DNA of 64,000 nt from Chelativorans sp. AA-79 (GTDB lineage: Bacteria > Pseudomonadota > Alphaproteobacteria > Rhizobiales > Rhizobiaceae), in the NCBI RefSeq assembly GCF_029457495.1, contig NZ_CP120361.1, positions 744,001 through 808,000 on the forward strand. The letters run 5' to 3'. Below, piece after piece: positions 24,587-33,326 of the stretch. Numbering within the stretch: position 1 is the stretch's first letter; the number at the start of each line of letters is the position of its first letter. Below the pieces are notes generated by a model. That model made no database searches. It was not told the DNA's origin and saw nothing but the letters and a program-made list of their open reading frames with translations. A program made the translations under genes and the position numbers.

Positions 24587-26446
24587 ATGACATACGACCC
24601 CTCAAGCGCCAATCCGCTTGCCGGAAACCCATTGAGGAGCCGCGCCGACGTCGAAAAGGCGCTGCATGACCTTTTCAATCCGTTGCTGCCCTTCTTTTCG
24701 CAGGGCGGGGCGAGAGTGCGGCTCAACGGAGCGGCCGCCCATTTCGACCGCATCGCCGCCGATGTCGAAGGTTTTGCCCGCCCCCTCTGGGGCATTGCAC
24801 CGCTCGCGGCCGGCGGGGGACGCTTCGACCACTGGGCACTTTATCGCGAAGGCCTCGCCAACGGCATGGATCCCGAGCACCCGGACTATTGGGGCGAGGT
24901 GAGCGCGACGGACCAGCGAATGGTGGAGATGGCGGCCATCGGTTTCACGCTCAGGATGGTCCCGCATCTTGCCTGGGACCCGCTTCCGGACCGCGCGAAG
25001 AGGAACATCGCCGCCTATCTCAAGCACATCCGCCGGTTCGACTACGCCGACAACAATTGGAAGTTCTTCCGCATTCTCGTCGATCTGGGGCTCGAGGAGG
25101 TCGGCATCGACTTCGACCGCTCGCTTACCGAGAGCTACCTGGAGGAGCTCGACGGCTTTTACCTCGGCGACGGCTGGTATCGTGATGGAAACGTGCGGCG
25201 AATCGATCATTACATCCCCTTCGCCATGCATTTCTATGGCCTGATCTATGCGAGGCTCGCCAAGGGAGACGAGGACCGGGCGGCGCGCTATCGGGAGCGG
25301 GCGGAGCGGTTCGCCCGTGATATCCGCCACTGGTACGACGAAGACGGCGGCGCACTCGCATTCGGTCGCAGCCTTACCTACCGCTTCGCGTGCGCCGGTA
25401 TCTGGGGCGCATTCGCCTTCGCCGACTTGGAGGCGCTGCCCTGGGGCGAGATCAAGGGCCAGTACATGCGGCATCTGCGCTGGTGGGCCGCGCACCCGAT
25501 CGCCGACCGCGACGGTGTGCTCTCCGTCGGCTATTGCTATCCGAACCTGCTGATGAGCGAGAGCTACAATTCCGCGGGGTCGCCCTATTGGGCGCTGAAG
25601 GCGTTCCTGCCGCTGGCCCTGCCAGAAAGCCATCCCTTCTGGCAGGCGGAAGAGTCGCCGGCCGTCGCTTCGCCAGAACCGATACCGCTCAAGCACCCAG
25701 GCATGGTGATGATGCACACACGGAGCAATGTGGTGGCGCTCTCCTCCGGCCAGCAGAATTACCAGATGCGCTTCGGCGCCGAGAAATATGCCAAGTTCGT
25801 CTATTCCTCGCGCTACGGCTTTTCGGTCGAAGCAGACGAACGGGCTTATGCCAGCGCGGCCTTCGACGGCATGATCGGGTTTTCCGACTACGGGCGGCAC
25901 TACCGCGTGCGTGAGGGCAACGAGGTCGCAACGATCGCTGGCGACAAGCTCTATGCCCGCTGGAAACCATGGACCGACGTGACGGTCGAGACCTGGCTTC
26001 TGCCCGCCAATCCCTGGCACATCCGCGTCCACAGGATCGAAACGCCGCGGCCCCTCTCCGCCACGGAAGGCGGTTTCGCCATCGCGCGCACCGATCTCAA
26101 TGCGGATGTCTGCGAGGAAGGCGAGGGCATGGCACTGGCGCGCTCCGTCTCGGATGTGAGCATCATTCTCGATCTCTCGGAGGCATCAAAGCGCGGCGGA
26201 CGCGCCCATCGGGCCCTTCCCAATACCAATCTCGTGTCCGCCAAGACGATCGTTCCACAATTGCGCGGCGAGATTCCTGCGGGCACGACGATCCTTGTCA
26301 CGGCAGCGATGGCCTTGCCCGTGGGGAGCGATTCGGATGCGGCGCTTGCAAAGCCTCCGACGCTGCCGGATGTCGCGGAGCTGGAGGGACTTTTCGCGCT
26401 CCAGGGAATCGAAGTGAGTGCCATCCAAGTGCCGGAGAGGTTTTGA
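24587..26446 (+). CDS. DUF2264 domain protein
   Basis: A 619-residue cytoplasmic protein (no signal peptide). DUF2264 fills roughly residues 15-360: RPLWGIAPLAAGG, DNNWKFFRILVDLGL, GDGWYRDGNVRRIDHYIPFAMHFYG and SESYNSAGSPYWALKAFLPLAL are typical. The helical repeats predict an alpha/alpha barrel like that of glycoside hydrolases and lyases, and a beta-rich C-terminal domain follows. DUF2264 proteins are usually found in carbohydrate utilisation loci, but their reaction is not established to my knowledge. It begins immediately after the importer ATPase stop (no gap), pointing to processing of the imported glycan. Confidence 0.88.
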   Translation: MTYDPSSANPLAGNPLRSRADVEKALHDLFNPLLPFFSQGGARVRLNGAAAHFDRIAADVEGFARPLWGIAPLAAGGGRFDHWALYREGLANGMDPEHPDYWGEVSATDQRMVEMAAIGFTLRMVPHLAWDPLPDRAKRNIAAYLKHIRRFDYADNNWKFFRILVDLGLEEVGIDFDRSLTESYLEELDGFYLGDGWYRDGNVRRIDHYIPFAMHFYGLIYARLAKGDEDRAARYRERAERFARDIRHWYDEDGGALAFGRSLTYRFACAGIWGAFAFADLEALPWGEIKGQYMRHLRWWAAHPIADRDGVLSVGYCYPNLLMSESYNSAGSPYWALKAFLPLALPESHPFWQAEESPAVASPEPIPLKHPGMVMMHTRSNVVALSSGQQNYQMRFGAEKYAKFVYSSRYGFSVEADERAYASAAFDGMIGFSDYGRHYRVREGNEVATIAGDKLYARWKPWTDVTVETWLLPANPWHIRVHRIETPRPLSATEGGFAIARTDLNADVCEEGEGMALARSVSDVSIILDLSEASKRGGRAHRALPNTNLVSAKTIVPQLRGEIPAGTTILVTAAMALPVGSDSDAALAKPPTLPDVAELEGLFALQGIEVSAIQVPERF

Positions 26447-27453
26447 TGCGGCCAAAGGTCCTTCTCGCCATGGCCGCGGCCAAGACGCGTCACGTCTTCG
26501 ACGAAGACCTGCTCGCGCGGCTCGGCAGAAGCTGCGAAATCCTCTCCAGCACTCCGCTCGAGGAATTTTCCAGCGACGCCGCGAGGAGCATGCTGCGGCA
26601 GGCGCAAATCCTGGTTACCGGGTGGGGTTGTCCCTACCTTTCCCGGGAGGTGCTTGCCGGCATGCCGGATCTTCGCCTCGTCGCCCATGCGGCCGGTACG
26701 GTGAAATACACGCTCGACCCCGCCGTCTATGAAGCCGGCATCATGGTGACGCACGCGGCCGAAGCCAATGCGGTGCCCGTTGCCGAGTTCACGCTCGCGG
26801 CCATCATCTTCGCTAACAAGCGCGTCTTCGAACTGCGGGACCTCTACAGGGCCGATCCGTCCCGCCGCACCACCTGGGCGCTCATGGATGAGCCGATCGG
26901 GAACTACCGCCGCACGGTCGGGCTCGTCGGCGCCTCGCGCATCGGCCGCAAGGTCGCCGCCCACCTCCAGATGCTGGAGGTGGAGGTTCTGCTCGCCGAT
27001 CCATATGTCGACGAGATGGACCCCGTGGCGCGGTTGGCTGAGGTCACAGATCTCGATGAGCTGATGGCGCGTTCAGATGTCATCTCGCTGCATGCGCCCT
27101 CGCTCGCGTCTACCCGCCACATGATCGGCGCGCGGCAGCTGAAGCTCATGCGGGACGGCGCCACCTTCATCAACACCGCACGCGGCGCGCTGGTCGATGA
27201 AGAGGCGCTTCTTGCCGAGCTCAGGACTGGTCGCATCCAGGCGGTGATCGACGTCACCGATCCTGAAATCCCGTCGGCGGACTCGCCCTTTTTCACACTC
27301 CCGAACGTTTTTCTCACGCCGCATGTGGCGGGTGCGGCAGGGCTGGAACGGCTGCGGCTCGGGCATGTGGCGGTAGAGGAGATCGAGCGTTTTGTCGCCG
27401 GGGAGCCGCTGCTCTATGCCATAGAACCGCAGATACTGGAGCGGTTGGCATGA
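26446..27453 (+). CDS. D-isomer 2-hydroxyacid dehydrogenase family protein
   Basis: A 335-residue NAD(P)-dependent 2-hydroxyacid dehydrogenase (SerA/GhrB superfamily). The Rossmann motif is VGASRIGRKVA (about 163-173), in which the second glycine of GxGxxG is serine. The catalytic arginine is in NTARGALVDEEAL, the glutamate in DPE, and the histidine in LTPHVAGAAG, so the full triad is present. The start overlaps the DUF2264 stop by one base (TGATG). In this locus it may oxidise or reduce a sugar-acid product; the exact substrate is unknown. Confidence 0.9.
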   Translation: MRPKVLLAMAAAKTRHVFDEDLLARLGRSCEILSSTPLEEFSSDAARSMLRQAQILVTGWGCPYLSREVLAGMPDLRLVAHAAGTVKYTLDPAVYEAGIMVTHAAEANAVPVAEFTLAAIIFANKRVFELRDLYRADPSRRTTWALMDEPIGNYRRTVGLVGASRIGRKVAAHLQMLEVEVLLADPYVDEMDPVARLAEVTDLDELMARSDVISLHAPSLASTRHMIGARQLKLMRDGATFINTARGALVDEEALLAELRTGRIQAVIDVTDPEIPSADSPFFTLPNVFLTPHVAGAAGLERLRLGHVAVEEIERFVAGEPLLYAIEPQILERLA

Positions 27454-29111
27454 ACATGGCGAAGGCCCTTGGCGAGGACCCACGAGAAGCGGACAATGTG
27501 CACGAGGCGCGCCTGCAGTTCCTGACCTGGGAGCGCACCGAAGCGGATATGGACAGCCCGGAGCACCGTGCGCGAAAGGAAAGCCTCGCCCGTCATGCCG
27601 GCGCCCACATCGCCGATACGGCCTATGTGGCGGCCGAGGCGCGCGTGTTCACGTCCCGCCTTGTCTTGGGCGAGCATTCCTGGATCGCGGGCCACGCGCT
27701 GGTGCGTGGTGATGTCGAGTTCGGGGCCAACTGCACGGTGAACCCCTATGCCTGCATTTCCGGCAGGGTGCGCTGCGGCGATGGTGTCCGCATCGCCTCC
27801 CTCGTCTCGATCATCGGCTTCAATCACGGCTTCGATGATCCAGGCAGACCTATTCATCTTCAGGAGCACGAGTCTCTGGGCATTGTGATCGAAGACGATG
27901 TCTGGATCGGCGCGAATGCCGTGGTCGTCGATGGTGTCACCATTGGCCGGGGCGCGGTGATCGCGGCGGGCGCAGTGGTCACCCACGACGCGCCGGAGAT
28001 GGCCATCATGGCCGGGGTGCCGGCGAAGATGGTCCGCCGCCGAGGTGAGGGCAAGGCGCGCCCGCGGCGCGGTGAGGCGGAAGCGGCACTGGTGAAGATC
28101 GGACGGACGGCCGCCACTGAATGGCGGGATGTGCTGGCGAGGAGCCTGACCGCCGACGGCTATCTTTCCCGCGAAGCGGACGGTGAAGCCCGCATGAGCA
28201 TCCGGCACCTCTGTGATGCCGTAGAGATCGCGGCCGGATTCGGCGCGATGCCGGAAGGCCTCGATGTCGAAGCGACGGTCACGCGGCTGCAGGCGGTACA
28301 GGAGCGACGGACCGGACTTTTCCCCGATCCGTACCGCACGGTCGAATCGGGCAGAGCGCTCCGCGACGACGGCCTTGCGCTCTACAACGTGCTCGCCGTC
28401 GGCTATGCGCTGGAGGTGCTCGGCGCAAAACCGCTCCATTCCATCGCCACGGTCGAGCTTGACGCTCCCGAGCTGTGCCATTGGCTTGAAAACCTGCCTT
28501 GGAAGACCCGCGCCTGGTCGGCAGGTGCTGTCGTGGATGCCATCGGCACGGCGTACTATTTCAACGCCCGTTATTTCACGAGCGGACGGGCACGGGAAAC
28601 CCTGTTCGGCTGGATGACGATGAAGGCCGACCGAGCCACCGGCCTCTGGGGCAGCCCCACGACGGAAGAAGGCCTGCTGCAGCCGGTCAACGGCTTCTAC
28701 CGGCTCACACGCGGCACCTATGCGCAGTTCGGCCTGCCGGTTCCCTATCCGGAGGCGGCTATCAATTCCGTGCTGGCAAACCATCGCAATTATGGCGGCT
28801 TTTCCGGCCCCACCCATACCGCCTGCAATCTGCTCGACACGATCCATCCATTATGGCTGTGCCTGAAGCAGACGGATCACCGCCGCGTCGAAGCGGAAGC
28901 AATCGCAGAGACAGTGATCGCCAGGGCTGAGGAGCGCTGGCTGCCGGGCGAGGGCTTCCCCTTCGCGGACGGCCAGCCGGCGAGCCTGCAGGGCACCGAG
29001 ATGTGGCTCTCTGTCCTGCATGTGGCCGCCGACCTCCTTGGCCTGGCCGACGCTTTTCCCTTCGTACCCAAGGGCGTTCACCGCACGCGCCCGACCGGGT
29101 TCGGGCTCTAG
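27450..29111 (+). CDS. Left-handed beta-helix acyltransferase fused to an unknown C-terminal domain
   Basis: A 553-residue fusion. Residues about 50-195 form a hexapeptide-repeat acyltransferase: the active-site histidine lies in IIGFNHGFDD, and IEDDVWIGANAVVVDGVTIGRGAVIAAGAVVTHD is the classic coil. This predicts transfer of acetyl from acetyl-CoA to a sugar. Residues about 220-553 are a separate helical domain with Trp/Tyr-rich stretches (GSPTTEEGLLQPVNGFYRLT, NYGGFSGPTHTACN) that I do not recognise; it resembles an alpha/alpha-barrel. ATG overlaps the previous stop by 4 bases; ATG 27456 is an alternative. It likely modifies the same sugar that the neighbours handle. Confidence 0.8.
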   Translation: MNMAKALGEDPREADNVHEARLQFLTWERTEADMDSPEHRARKESLARHAGAHIADTAYVAAEARVFTSRLVLGEHSWIAGHALVRGDVEFGANCTVNPYACISGRVRCGDGVRIASLVSIIGFNHGFDDPGRPIHLQEHESLGIVIEDDVWIGANAVVVDGVTIGRGAVIAAGAVVTHDAPEMAIMAGVPAKMVRRRGEGKARPRRGEAEAALVKIGRTAATEWRDVLARSLTADGYLSREADGEARMSIRHLCDAVEIAAGFGAMPEGLDVEATVTRLQAVQERRTGLFPDPYRTVESGRALRDDGLALYNVLAVGYALEVLGAKPLHSIATVELDAPELCHWLENLPWKTRAWSAGAVVDAIGTAYYFNARYFTSGRARETLFGWMTMKADRATGLWGSPTTEEGLLQPVNGFYRLTRGTYAQFGLPVPYPEAAINSVLANHRNYGGFSGPTHTACNLLDTIHPLWLCLKQTDHRRVEAEAIAETVIARAEERWLPGEGFPFADGQPASLQGTEMWLSVLHVAADLLGLADAFPFVPKGVHRTRPTGFGL

Positions 29112-29120
29112 GAGGCGCTG

Positions 29121-29783
29121 ATGGCCGGATCACGCAAGGCACTCGTCGTCTTCGGAGGCATGGAATTGCACACGCCCCGGCGTGGAGCGGAGACAGTTCG
29201 TGACCTGCTCGAACCCGAAGGCTTCGAGGTTACGCTCACCGAAGACTACGACGTGCTCGGGGCGGACGACATCGGCAGCTATGATCTCGTCGTGCCGGTG
29301 GTCACCGACGGCAAGCTCACTCGTGAGCAGGGTCAGCGGCTGACGGCCGCCATCCGGGCCGGCACGGGGCTCGCCGGCTACCACATGGGTCTCGCGACGA
29401 GCTTCCGCGACTGCGTTCCCTTCCGCTATGCCGCAAGCTGCTACTGGGTCGCGCATCCCGGCAACATCATCACCTACCGGGTGGATGTCACGCGGCCAGA
29501 CCACCCGATCATGGCCGGTATCGAGAGCTTCGAACACACCTCCGAGCAGTATTATCTCAACTACGATCCTGCGGTCGAGGTGCTGGCGACGACCACGTTT
29601 TCCGGCGAATTCGATCCCTGGCGGAAAGATATCGCGATGCCGGTGGTCTTCACCACGATGCATGGCGCGGGTCGCGTCTTCTATTCATCGCTCGGCCATA
29701 CCGCCGACGAACTCGAAATCCCGCAAATACGAACGATCCTGAAGCGCGGCCTCCTCTGGTGTGCGCGCTCCATCGCTTCGTAA
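29121..29783 (+). CDS. ThuA-like domain protein
   Basis: A 220-residue protein with the ThuA-like (type 1 glutamine amidotransferase-like) fold. The N-terminus KALVVFGGMELHTP, then LAGYHMGLATSF in the position of the GATase nucleophile elbow, and TTMHGAGRVFYSSLGHTADEL near the end are typical. The usual catalytic cysteine is absent, as in other ThuA proteins. ThuA is needed for trehalose/sucrose-derived disaccharide use in Sinorhizobium, and relatives are common in sugar catabolism loci. It is the last gene of the run, 9 bp after the fusion gene. Confidence 0.85.
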   Translation: MAGSRKALVVFGGMELHTPRRGAETVRDLLEPEGFEVTLTEDYDVLGADDIGSYDLVVPVVTDGKLTREQGQRLTAAIRAGTGLAGYHMGLATSFRDCVPFRYAASCYWVAHPGNIITYRVDVTRPDHPIMAGIESFEHTSEQYYLNYDPAVEVLATTTFSGEFDPWRKDIAMPVVFTTMHGAGRVFYSSLGHTADELEIPQIRTILKRGLLWCARSIAS

Positions 29784-29904
29784 GCGGAGGATGGTCGCGC
29801 CCTCCGTGCAGCGCCATGCGCGTGGAGCCGGCTTTCATTGAGAATATCGCAGCGTTTCCGCTATAAGCGTCCGGTCCTGCTGTGCGGAGGACAGGAGATT
29901 GAAG

Positions 29905-30561
29905 GTGGATGTGAAGACGCAGGGGGCAGCGACAGGCCGGTCGCGGGCGAGCCGCGATCCGGAGCGCACGCGCGCCTTGATCCTCGAGGCGGCGACCGCC
30001 GAATTCGCCGAAAAAGGCATAGGAGGCGCCCGCGTCGATACGATCGCCGAGCGTGCCGGCACGAACAAGCGCATGCTGTACCACTATTTCGGGGACAAGA
30101 CGGGCCTGTACGTCGCGGTGCTGGAAGCGGCCTATGGCTCGATCCGCTCGGCCGAGCGCAACCTGGATCTGACGCACAAGGAACCGGAGGAAGCACTGGC
30201 GGAGCTGTCGCGCTTCACATGGCACTATTTCCTGGAGCATCCCGAGTTCATCAGCCTGCTCAATACGGAGAATCTCCACAAGGCGGAGCATCTGAGAGGC
30301 TCGCGCAAACTCATGGAGATGCATTCTCATTTCGTCACCGAGCTTGCCGACGTGCTCAGGCGCGGAGCTGAGGCCGGCATCTTCCGGCCCGGCATCGATC
30401 CGGTGAACGTCTATCTCACCATCGCCGCGCTCGGCTATTTCTATCTCTCGAACCGGCACACGCTCTCTGCCATCTTCGACCGGGAACTCGGCAGCCCGAA
30501 GCGGCTCGCCGAATGGGAGGATCACATCGTGGAGTCGGTGCTCGCTTCCGTCAGGCCTTGA
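29905..30561 (+). CDS. TetR/AcrR-family regulator (paralog 1)
   Basis: A 218-residue TetR repressor. The helix-turn-helix spans about 18-64 (LILEAATAEFAEKGIGGARV, then AERAGTNKRMLYHYFGDK). The ligand domain is about 40% identical by eye to the other TetR, encoded on the opposite strand just downstream (shared HFLE/ENL, IAALGYFY and SN motifs). GTG 29905 is chosen because AGGAG lies 7 bases upstream; TTG 29899 is possible. It converges with its paralog and overlaps it by 11 bp. It may control the adjacent transporter/oxidoreductase operons through the GTAAC palindromes. Confidence 0.88.
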   Translation: MDVKTQGAATGRSRASRDPERTRALILEAATAEFAEKGIGGARVDTIAERAGTNKRMLYHYFGDKTGLYVAVLEAAYGSIRSAERNLDLTHKEPEEALAELSRFTWHYFLEHPEFISLLNTENLHKAEHLRGSRKLMEMHSHFVTELADVLRRGAEAGIFRPGIDPVNVYLTIAALGYFYLSNRHTLSAIFDRELGSPKRLAEWEDHIVESVLASVRP

Positions 30562-31237
30562 TCCTCAGATGGTCGAGGACCATCTCCACCGCGTGGTCCT
30601 CACGTTCCCTGATCCTGCCGCCGCTCGAAAGGTCCGTCTCGAAGATGACGGAAAGCGTGGCATTGTTGGAGAAGTAGAAGTACCCCAGGGCGGCAATCGA
30701 GATGTAGAGCTGCACGGGATCCACATCCCCGCGGAAGGCGCCGCTTTCCGTTCCGCGCCGGACGAGTTTCCTCAGTTCGTCCACCAGCGGCGAATGCAGC
30801 CCGTGCATTTCCGGCAATGTACGCAGATAGCGCGCCTTGAGCAGGTTCTCATTGGTGAGGAGCGCGATGAACCACGGGCATTCGAGGAAGTGGCGGAAGG
30901 TGAAGCGCACGAGCCGCTCGACGGCTTCCACGGGCTCCACCTGGTCGAGATCGAGTGCGCGCTCTCCCTGCCTGATCTCGCGATAAGCCTCTGTCAGCAC
31001 GGCGCAGTAGAGCGCGTCCTTGCTGCCGAAATAGTGGTAGAGCATCCGCTTGTTGGTGCCGGCGCGCCTTGCGATCGCGTCGATGCGGGCGCCTTCCAGC
31101 CCGCGTTCGGAAAACTCCGCGCGGGCGGCCGCAAGAATGCCGGCGCGCGTGCGGACGGGGTCGCGCGTGCGGATGGCCGCCGGGTCCCTAGCCTGCACGG
31201 CTCTGGGGATCGAGGCGCTTGAAGAGGCCTGAGACAC
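30551..31237 (-). CDS. TetR/AcrR-family regulator (paralog 2)
   Basis: A 228-residue TetR repressor with the same recognition helix as paralog 1 (AGTNKRMLYHYFG), implying related operators, and a similar C-terminal domain. GTG 31237 overlaps the 3' end of tctA by 50 bp; GTG 31198 would shorten this to 11 bp and is the alternative. It is the last gene of the tctC-tctB-tctA unit, so it probably controls this unit. A local gene duplication with inversion would explain the tail-to-tail pair. Confidence 0.85.
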   Translation of the reverse strand: MSQASSSASIPRAVQARDPAAIRTRDPVRTRAGILAAARAEFSERGLEGARIDAIARRAGTNKRMLYHYFGSKDALYCAVLTEAYREIRQGERALDLDQVEPVEAVERLVRFTFRHFLECPWFIALLTNENLLKARYLRTLPEMHGLHSPLVDELRKLVRRGTESGAFRGDVDPVQLYISIAALGYFYFSNNATLSVIFETDLSSGGRIREREDHAVEMVLDHLRIKA

Positions 31238-32711
31238 GGCGGTTCACCATGGGCATGCTCATGAGGATCGTGAGCAGGGTTATCGCGAAGAGCACAGCGC
31301 TGATCGGGCGCGTGAAGAAGGGCGTCGGGTCACCGTTCGACAGGAGAAGCCCCCGGCGCAGATTGACGTCCAGAAGCTCACCCAGGATGATGCCCAGCAC
31401 CAGCGGTGCCATCGGATAGCGCATCTCGCGCAGGACGAAACCGATAAGCCCGAAGGCGATCATCACATAAACGTCGAACATGCGCTGCGTGATGGCGAAG
31501 GAGCCCACCACGCAAAGCACATAGACGATCGGCATCAGCCTCTCGCGCGGCACCTGCAGGATCTGCATCAGAGGCTTTGTCAGCGACAGCCCGTAGATGG
31601 TAATCGCAATCGTCGAAAGCAGGAGCATGCCGACGACCTGGTAGAGGAAGGCGGGATTCTCCGTCATCAGCATCGGGCCGGGGCGGATGCCATGGATGAA
31701 CATGGCCGCGATCAGCACGGCAGCCGCCGCCGAACCGGGAAGGGCGAGGGTGAGGGTCGGGATCATCGCGCCGGGGATGACGGCGGAGTTGCCGGTTTCG
31801 GCGGCCACCAGCCCTTCGATCGATCCCTTGCCGAACTGGTCTGCTTCCTTGCTCTTGCGCCGGGCAGCCGCATAGGAAGCCCAAGCGCCGATGTCTTCGC
31901 CCACGCCGGGGATGATGCCCACGATGGTGCCTATGACGCCGGAGCGGATCGTCGTGCGCCAATAACGGGAAAGATCGGAGATCCGGGGCAGCACGCGGTC
32001 ACTGCTCGTCACCGGCGTGCCGGCCATGCGCGCCTTCATGACGCCCAGGATCTCGGCAAAGCCGAACGCGCCCACCATGGCCGGGATGATGTCCACACCG
32101 CCGCCGAGCGCGGAGATGCCGAAGGTGAAGCGCTGATAGGCATGCAGGCCCTCCATGCCGATCATGGCGACGAGCAGCCCCAGGAGGCCTGCGATGAAGC
32201 CCTTTAGCGGGTTCTCCACGGCGGTCATGCGGCCTGAGATCAGCACGCCGAAGAGAGCGAGCCAGAAGAATTCGTAAGAGCCGAAGCGCAGGGCGAACTC
32301 GGCAAGCCACGGTGCTATGAGCGCGAGAAAGAAGATGCCGACCAGCGTGCCCAGTGCCGACGAGGTGGTGGCGATGCCCATCGCCATGCCCGCCTTGCCG
32401 GCGCGCGCCAGCGGAAATCCGTCCAGCGCGGTCGCAGCACTGGCCGGCGTGCCCGGTATGGAGAGGAGGATGGCCGAGCGGCTGCCGCCATAGATGGCGC
32501 CGACATAGAGCGCCATGAGGCTGAGCATCGCCTGGTCCGGCGGCATCTTGTAGGTAAGGGTAACGAGGAGGGCCACCCCCATCGTCGCCGTCAGGCCGGG
32601 CAAGGCGCCGATGACGATGCCGAGCAGGCTCGCCCAGGCCAGGTTGAACAGCCCCTCCCAGGTGAGGAAGTGAAGGATGCCGAGACCGAGATAGGAAAAG
32701 CCTTCGAACAT
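31188..32711 (-). CDS. tctA: Tripartite tricarboxylate transporter, large membrane subunit TctA
   Basis: A 507-residue membrane protein with about 11 to 12 helices, the TctA subunit that carries out carboxylate/H+ or Na+ symport. Family landmarks include WASLLGIVIGALPGLTATMG near the N-terminus, GSRSAILLSIPGTPASAATALDGFPLA (about 105-131), and GIIPGVGEDIGAWASYAAAR in the second repeat. The two PGxxxx repeats are characteristic. It works with the TctB and TctC proteins encoded upstream; the cargo, probably a carboxylate or sugar acid, is not known. Confidence 0.94.
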   Translation of the reverse strand: MFEGFSYLGLGILHFLTWEGLFNLAWASLLGIVIGALPGLTATMGVALLVTLTYKMPPDQAMLSLMALYVGAIYGGSRSAILLSIPGTPASAATALDGFPLARAGKAGMAMGIATTSSALGTLVGIFFLALIAPWLAEFALRFGSYEFFWLALFGVLISGRMTAVENPLKGFIAGLLGLLVAMIGMEGLHAYQRFTFGISALGGGVDIIPAMVGAFGFAEILGVMKARMAGTPVTSSDRVLPRISDLSRYWRTTIRSGVIGTIVGIIPGVGEDIGAWASYAAARRKSKEADQFGKGSIEGLVAAETGNSAVIPGAMIPTLTLALPGSAAAAVLIAAMFIHGIRPGPMLMTENPAFLYQVVGMLLLSTIAITIYGLSLTKPLMQILQVPRERLMPIVYVLCVVGSFAITQRMFDVYVMIAFGLIGFVLREMRYPMAPLVLGIILGELLDVNLRRGLLLSNGDPTPFFTRPISAVLFAITLLTILMSMPMVNRRVSGLFKRLDPQSRAG

Positions 32712-32726
32712 GAATGTGCTTTCGGG

Positions 32727-33263
32727 CTAGGGAAGCCGCACGAGGAAACCGTACTGGAAAACGAACGTGACGACCGCGCCGGTGACCAGGCCGAGCGAAA
32801 CCGCCCAGATCGCTGCCCGTCCGGCGGGCTTGGGCGCCAGTGAAAGCCACGCCTCGAACACGAAGATGAAGACGGACACGAAAAGGGCGGTGGCAAGCCA
32901 GAAGGGCAGAAGCCCCACGAGGACGAGGGAATAGAGGAGCGCCAGGCCGGCGGCCACATAGGCCCGGCCCGCCTCCGGGGAGCGGAACAGGGCGAAAAAG
33001 TCGCCCCAGCCGCCTCTTCCGGCAATATCCAGCCACGATTTCACGGCCAGTCCTGCGCCGCAGACGGTAAGCGCGCCGCCCAGGAGGCCGGGCACGAGGC
33101 CGGGCACGGTGGCCGGGTGGATGCCGCGCACCTCGAGTCGCGGCATAATCCAGGAGAAGTAGACGATCGCCAAACCGAGAAGGGTGAAGACGCCGCCGGA
33201 GATCAGGTCCGCCCGGCCCATGCGCCGGCGCGAAGCTTCGGGAGCCGAAGTGTCGCTCATCAT
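32727..33263 (-). CDS. tctB: Tripartite tricarboxylate transporter, small membrane subunit TctB
   Basis: A 178-residue protein with four predicted helices, matching TctB in size and place. After a polar N-terminus it has SGGVFTLLGLAIVYFSW and, at the C-terminus, TGAVVTFVFQYGFLVRLP, a typical TctB end. TctB is poorly conserved, so the call leans on its position, 15 bp before tctA and after tctC. A hairpin separates it from tctC. Confidence 0.9.
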   Translation of the reverse strand: MMSDTSAPEASRRRMGRADLISGGVFTLLGLAIVYFSWIMPRLEVRGIHPATVPGLVPGLLGGALTVCGAGLAVKSWLDIAGRGGWGDFFALFRSPEAGRAYVAAGLALLYSLVLVGLLPFWLATALFVSVFIFVFEAWLSLAPKPAGRAAIWAVSLGLVTGAVVTFVFQYGFLVRLP

Positions 33264-33279
33264 AGCCTCGTTTCGCTGT

Positions 33280-33308
33280 CGGCCGGCACCGTTTCAGGGA
33301 GCCGGCCG
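33280..33308 (-). other. Intercistronic hairpin between tctC and tctB
   Basis: CGGCCGGC (33280-33287) pairs with GCCGGCCG (33301-33308) around a 13-base loop. There is no T-run after it on the minus strand. It lies directly after the solute-binding-protein gene, as in four other transporter operons here. Confidence 0.5.
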
Positions 33309-33326
33309 GCTTTGAAGGCCTTCGCC

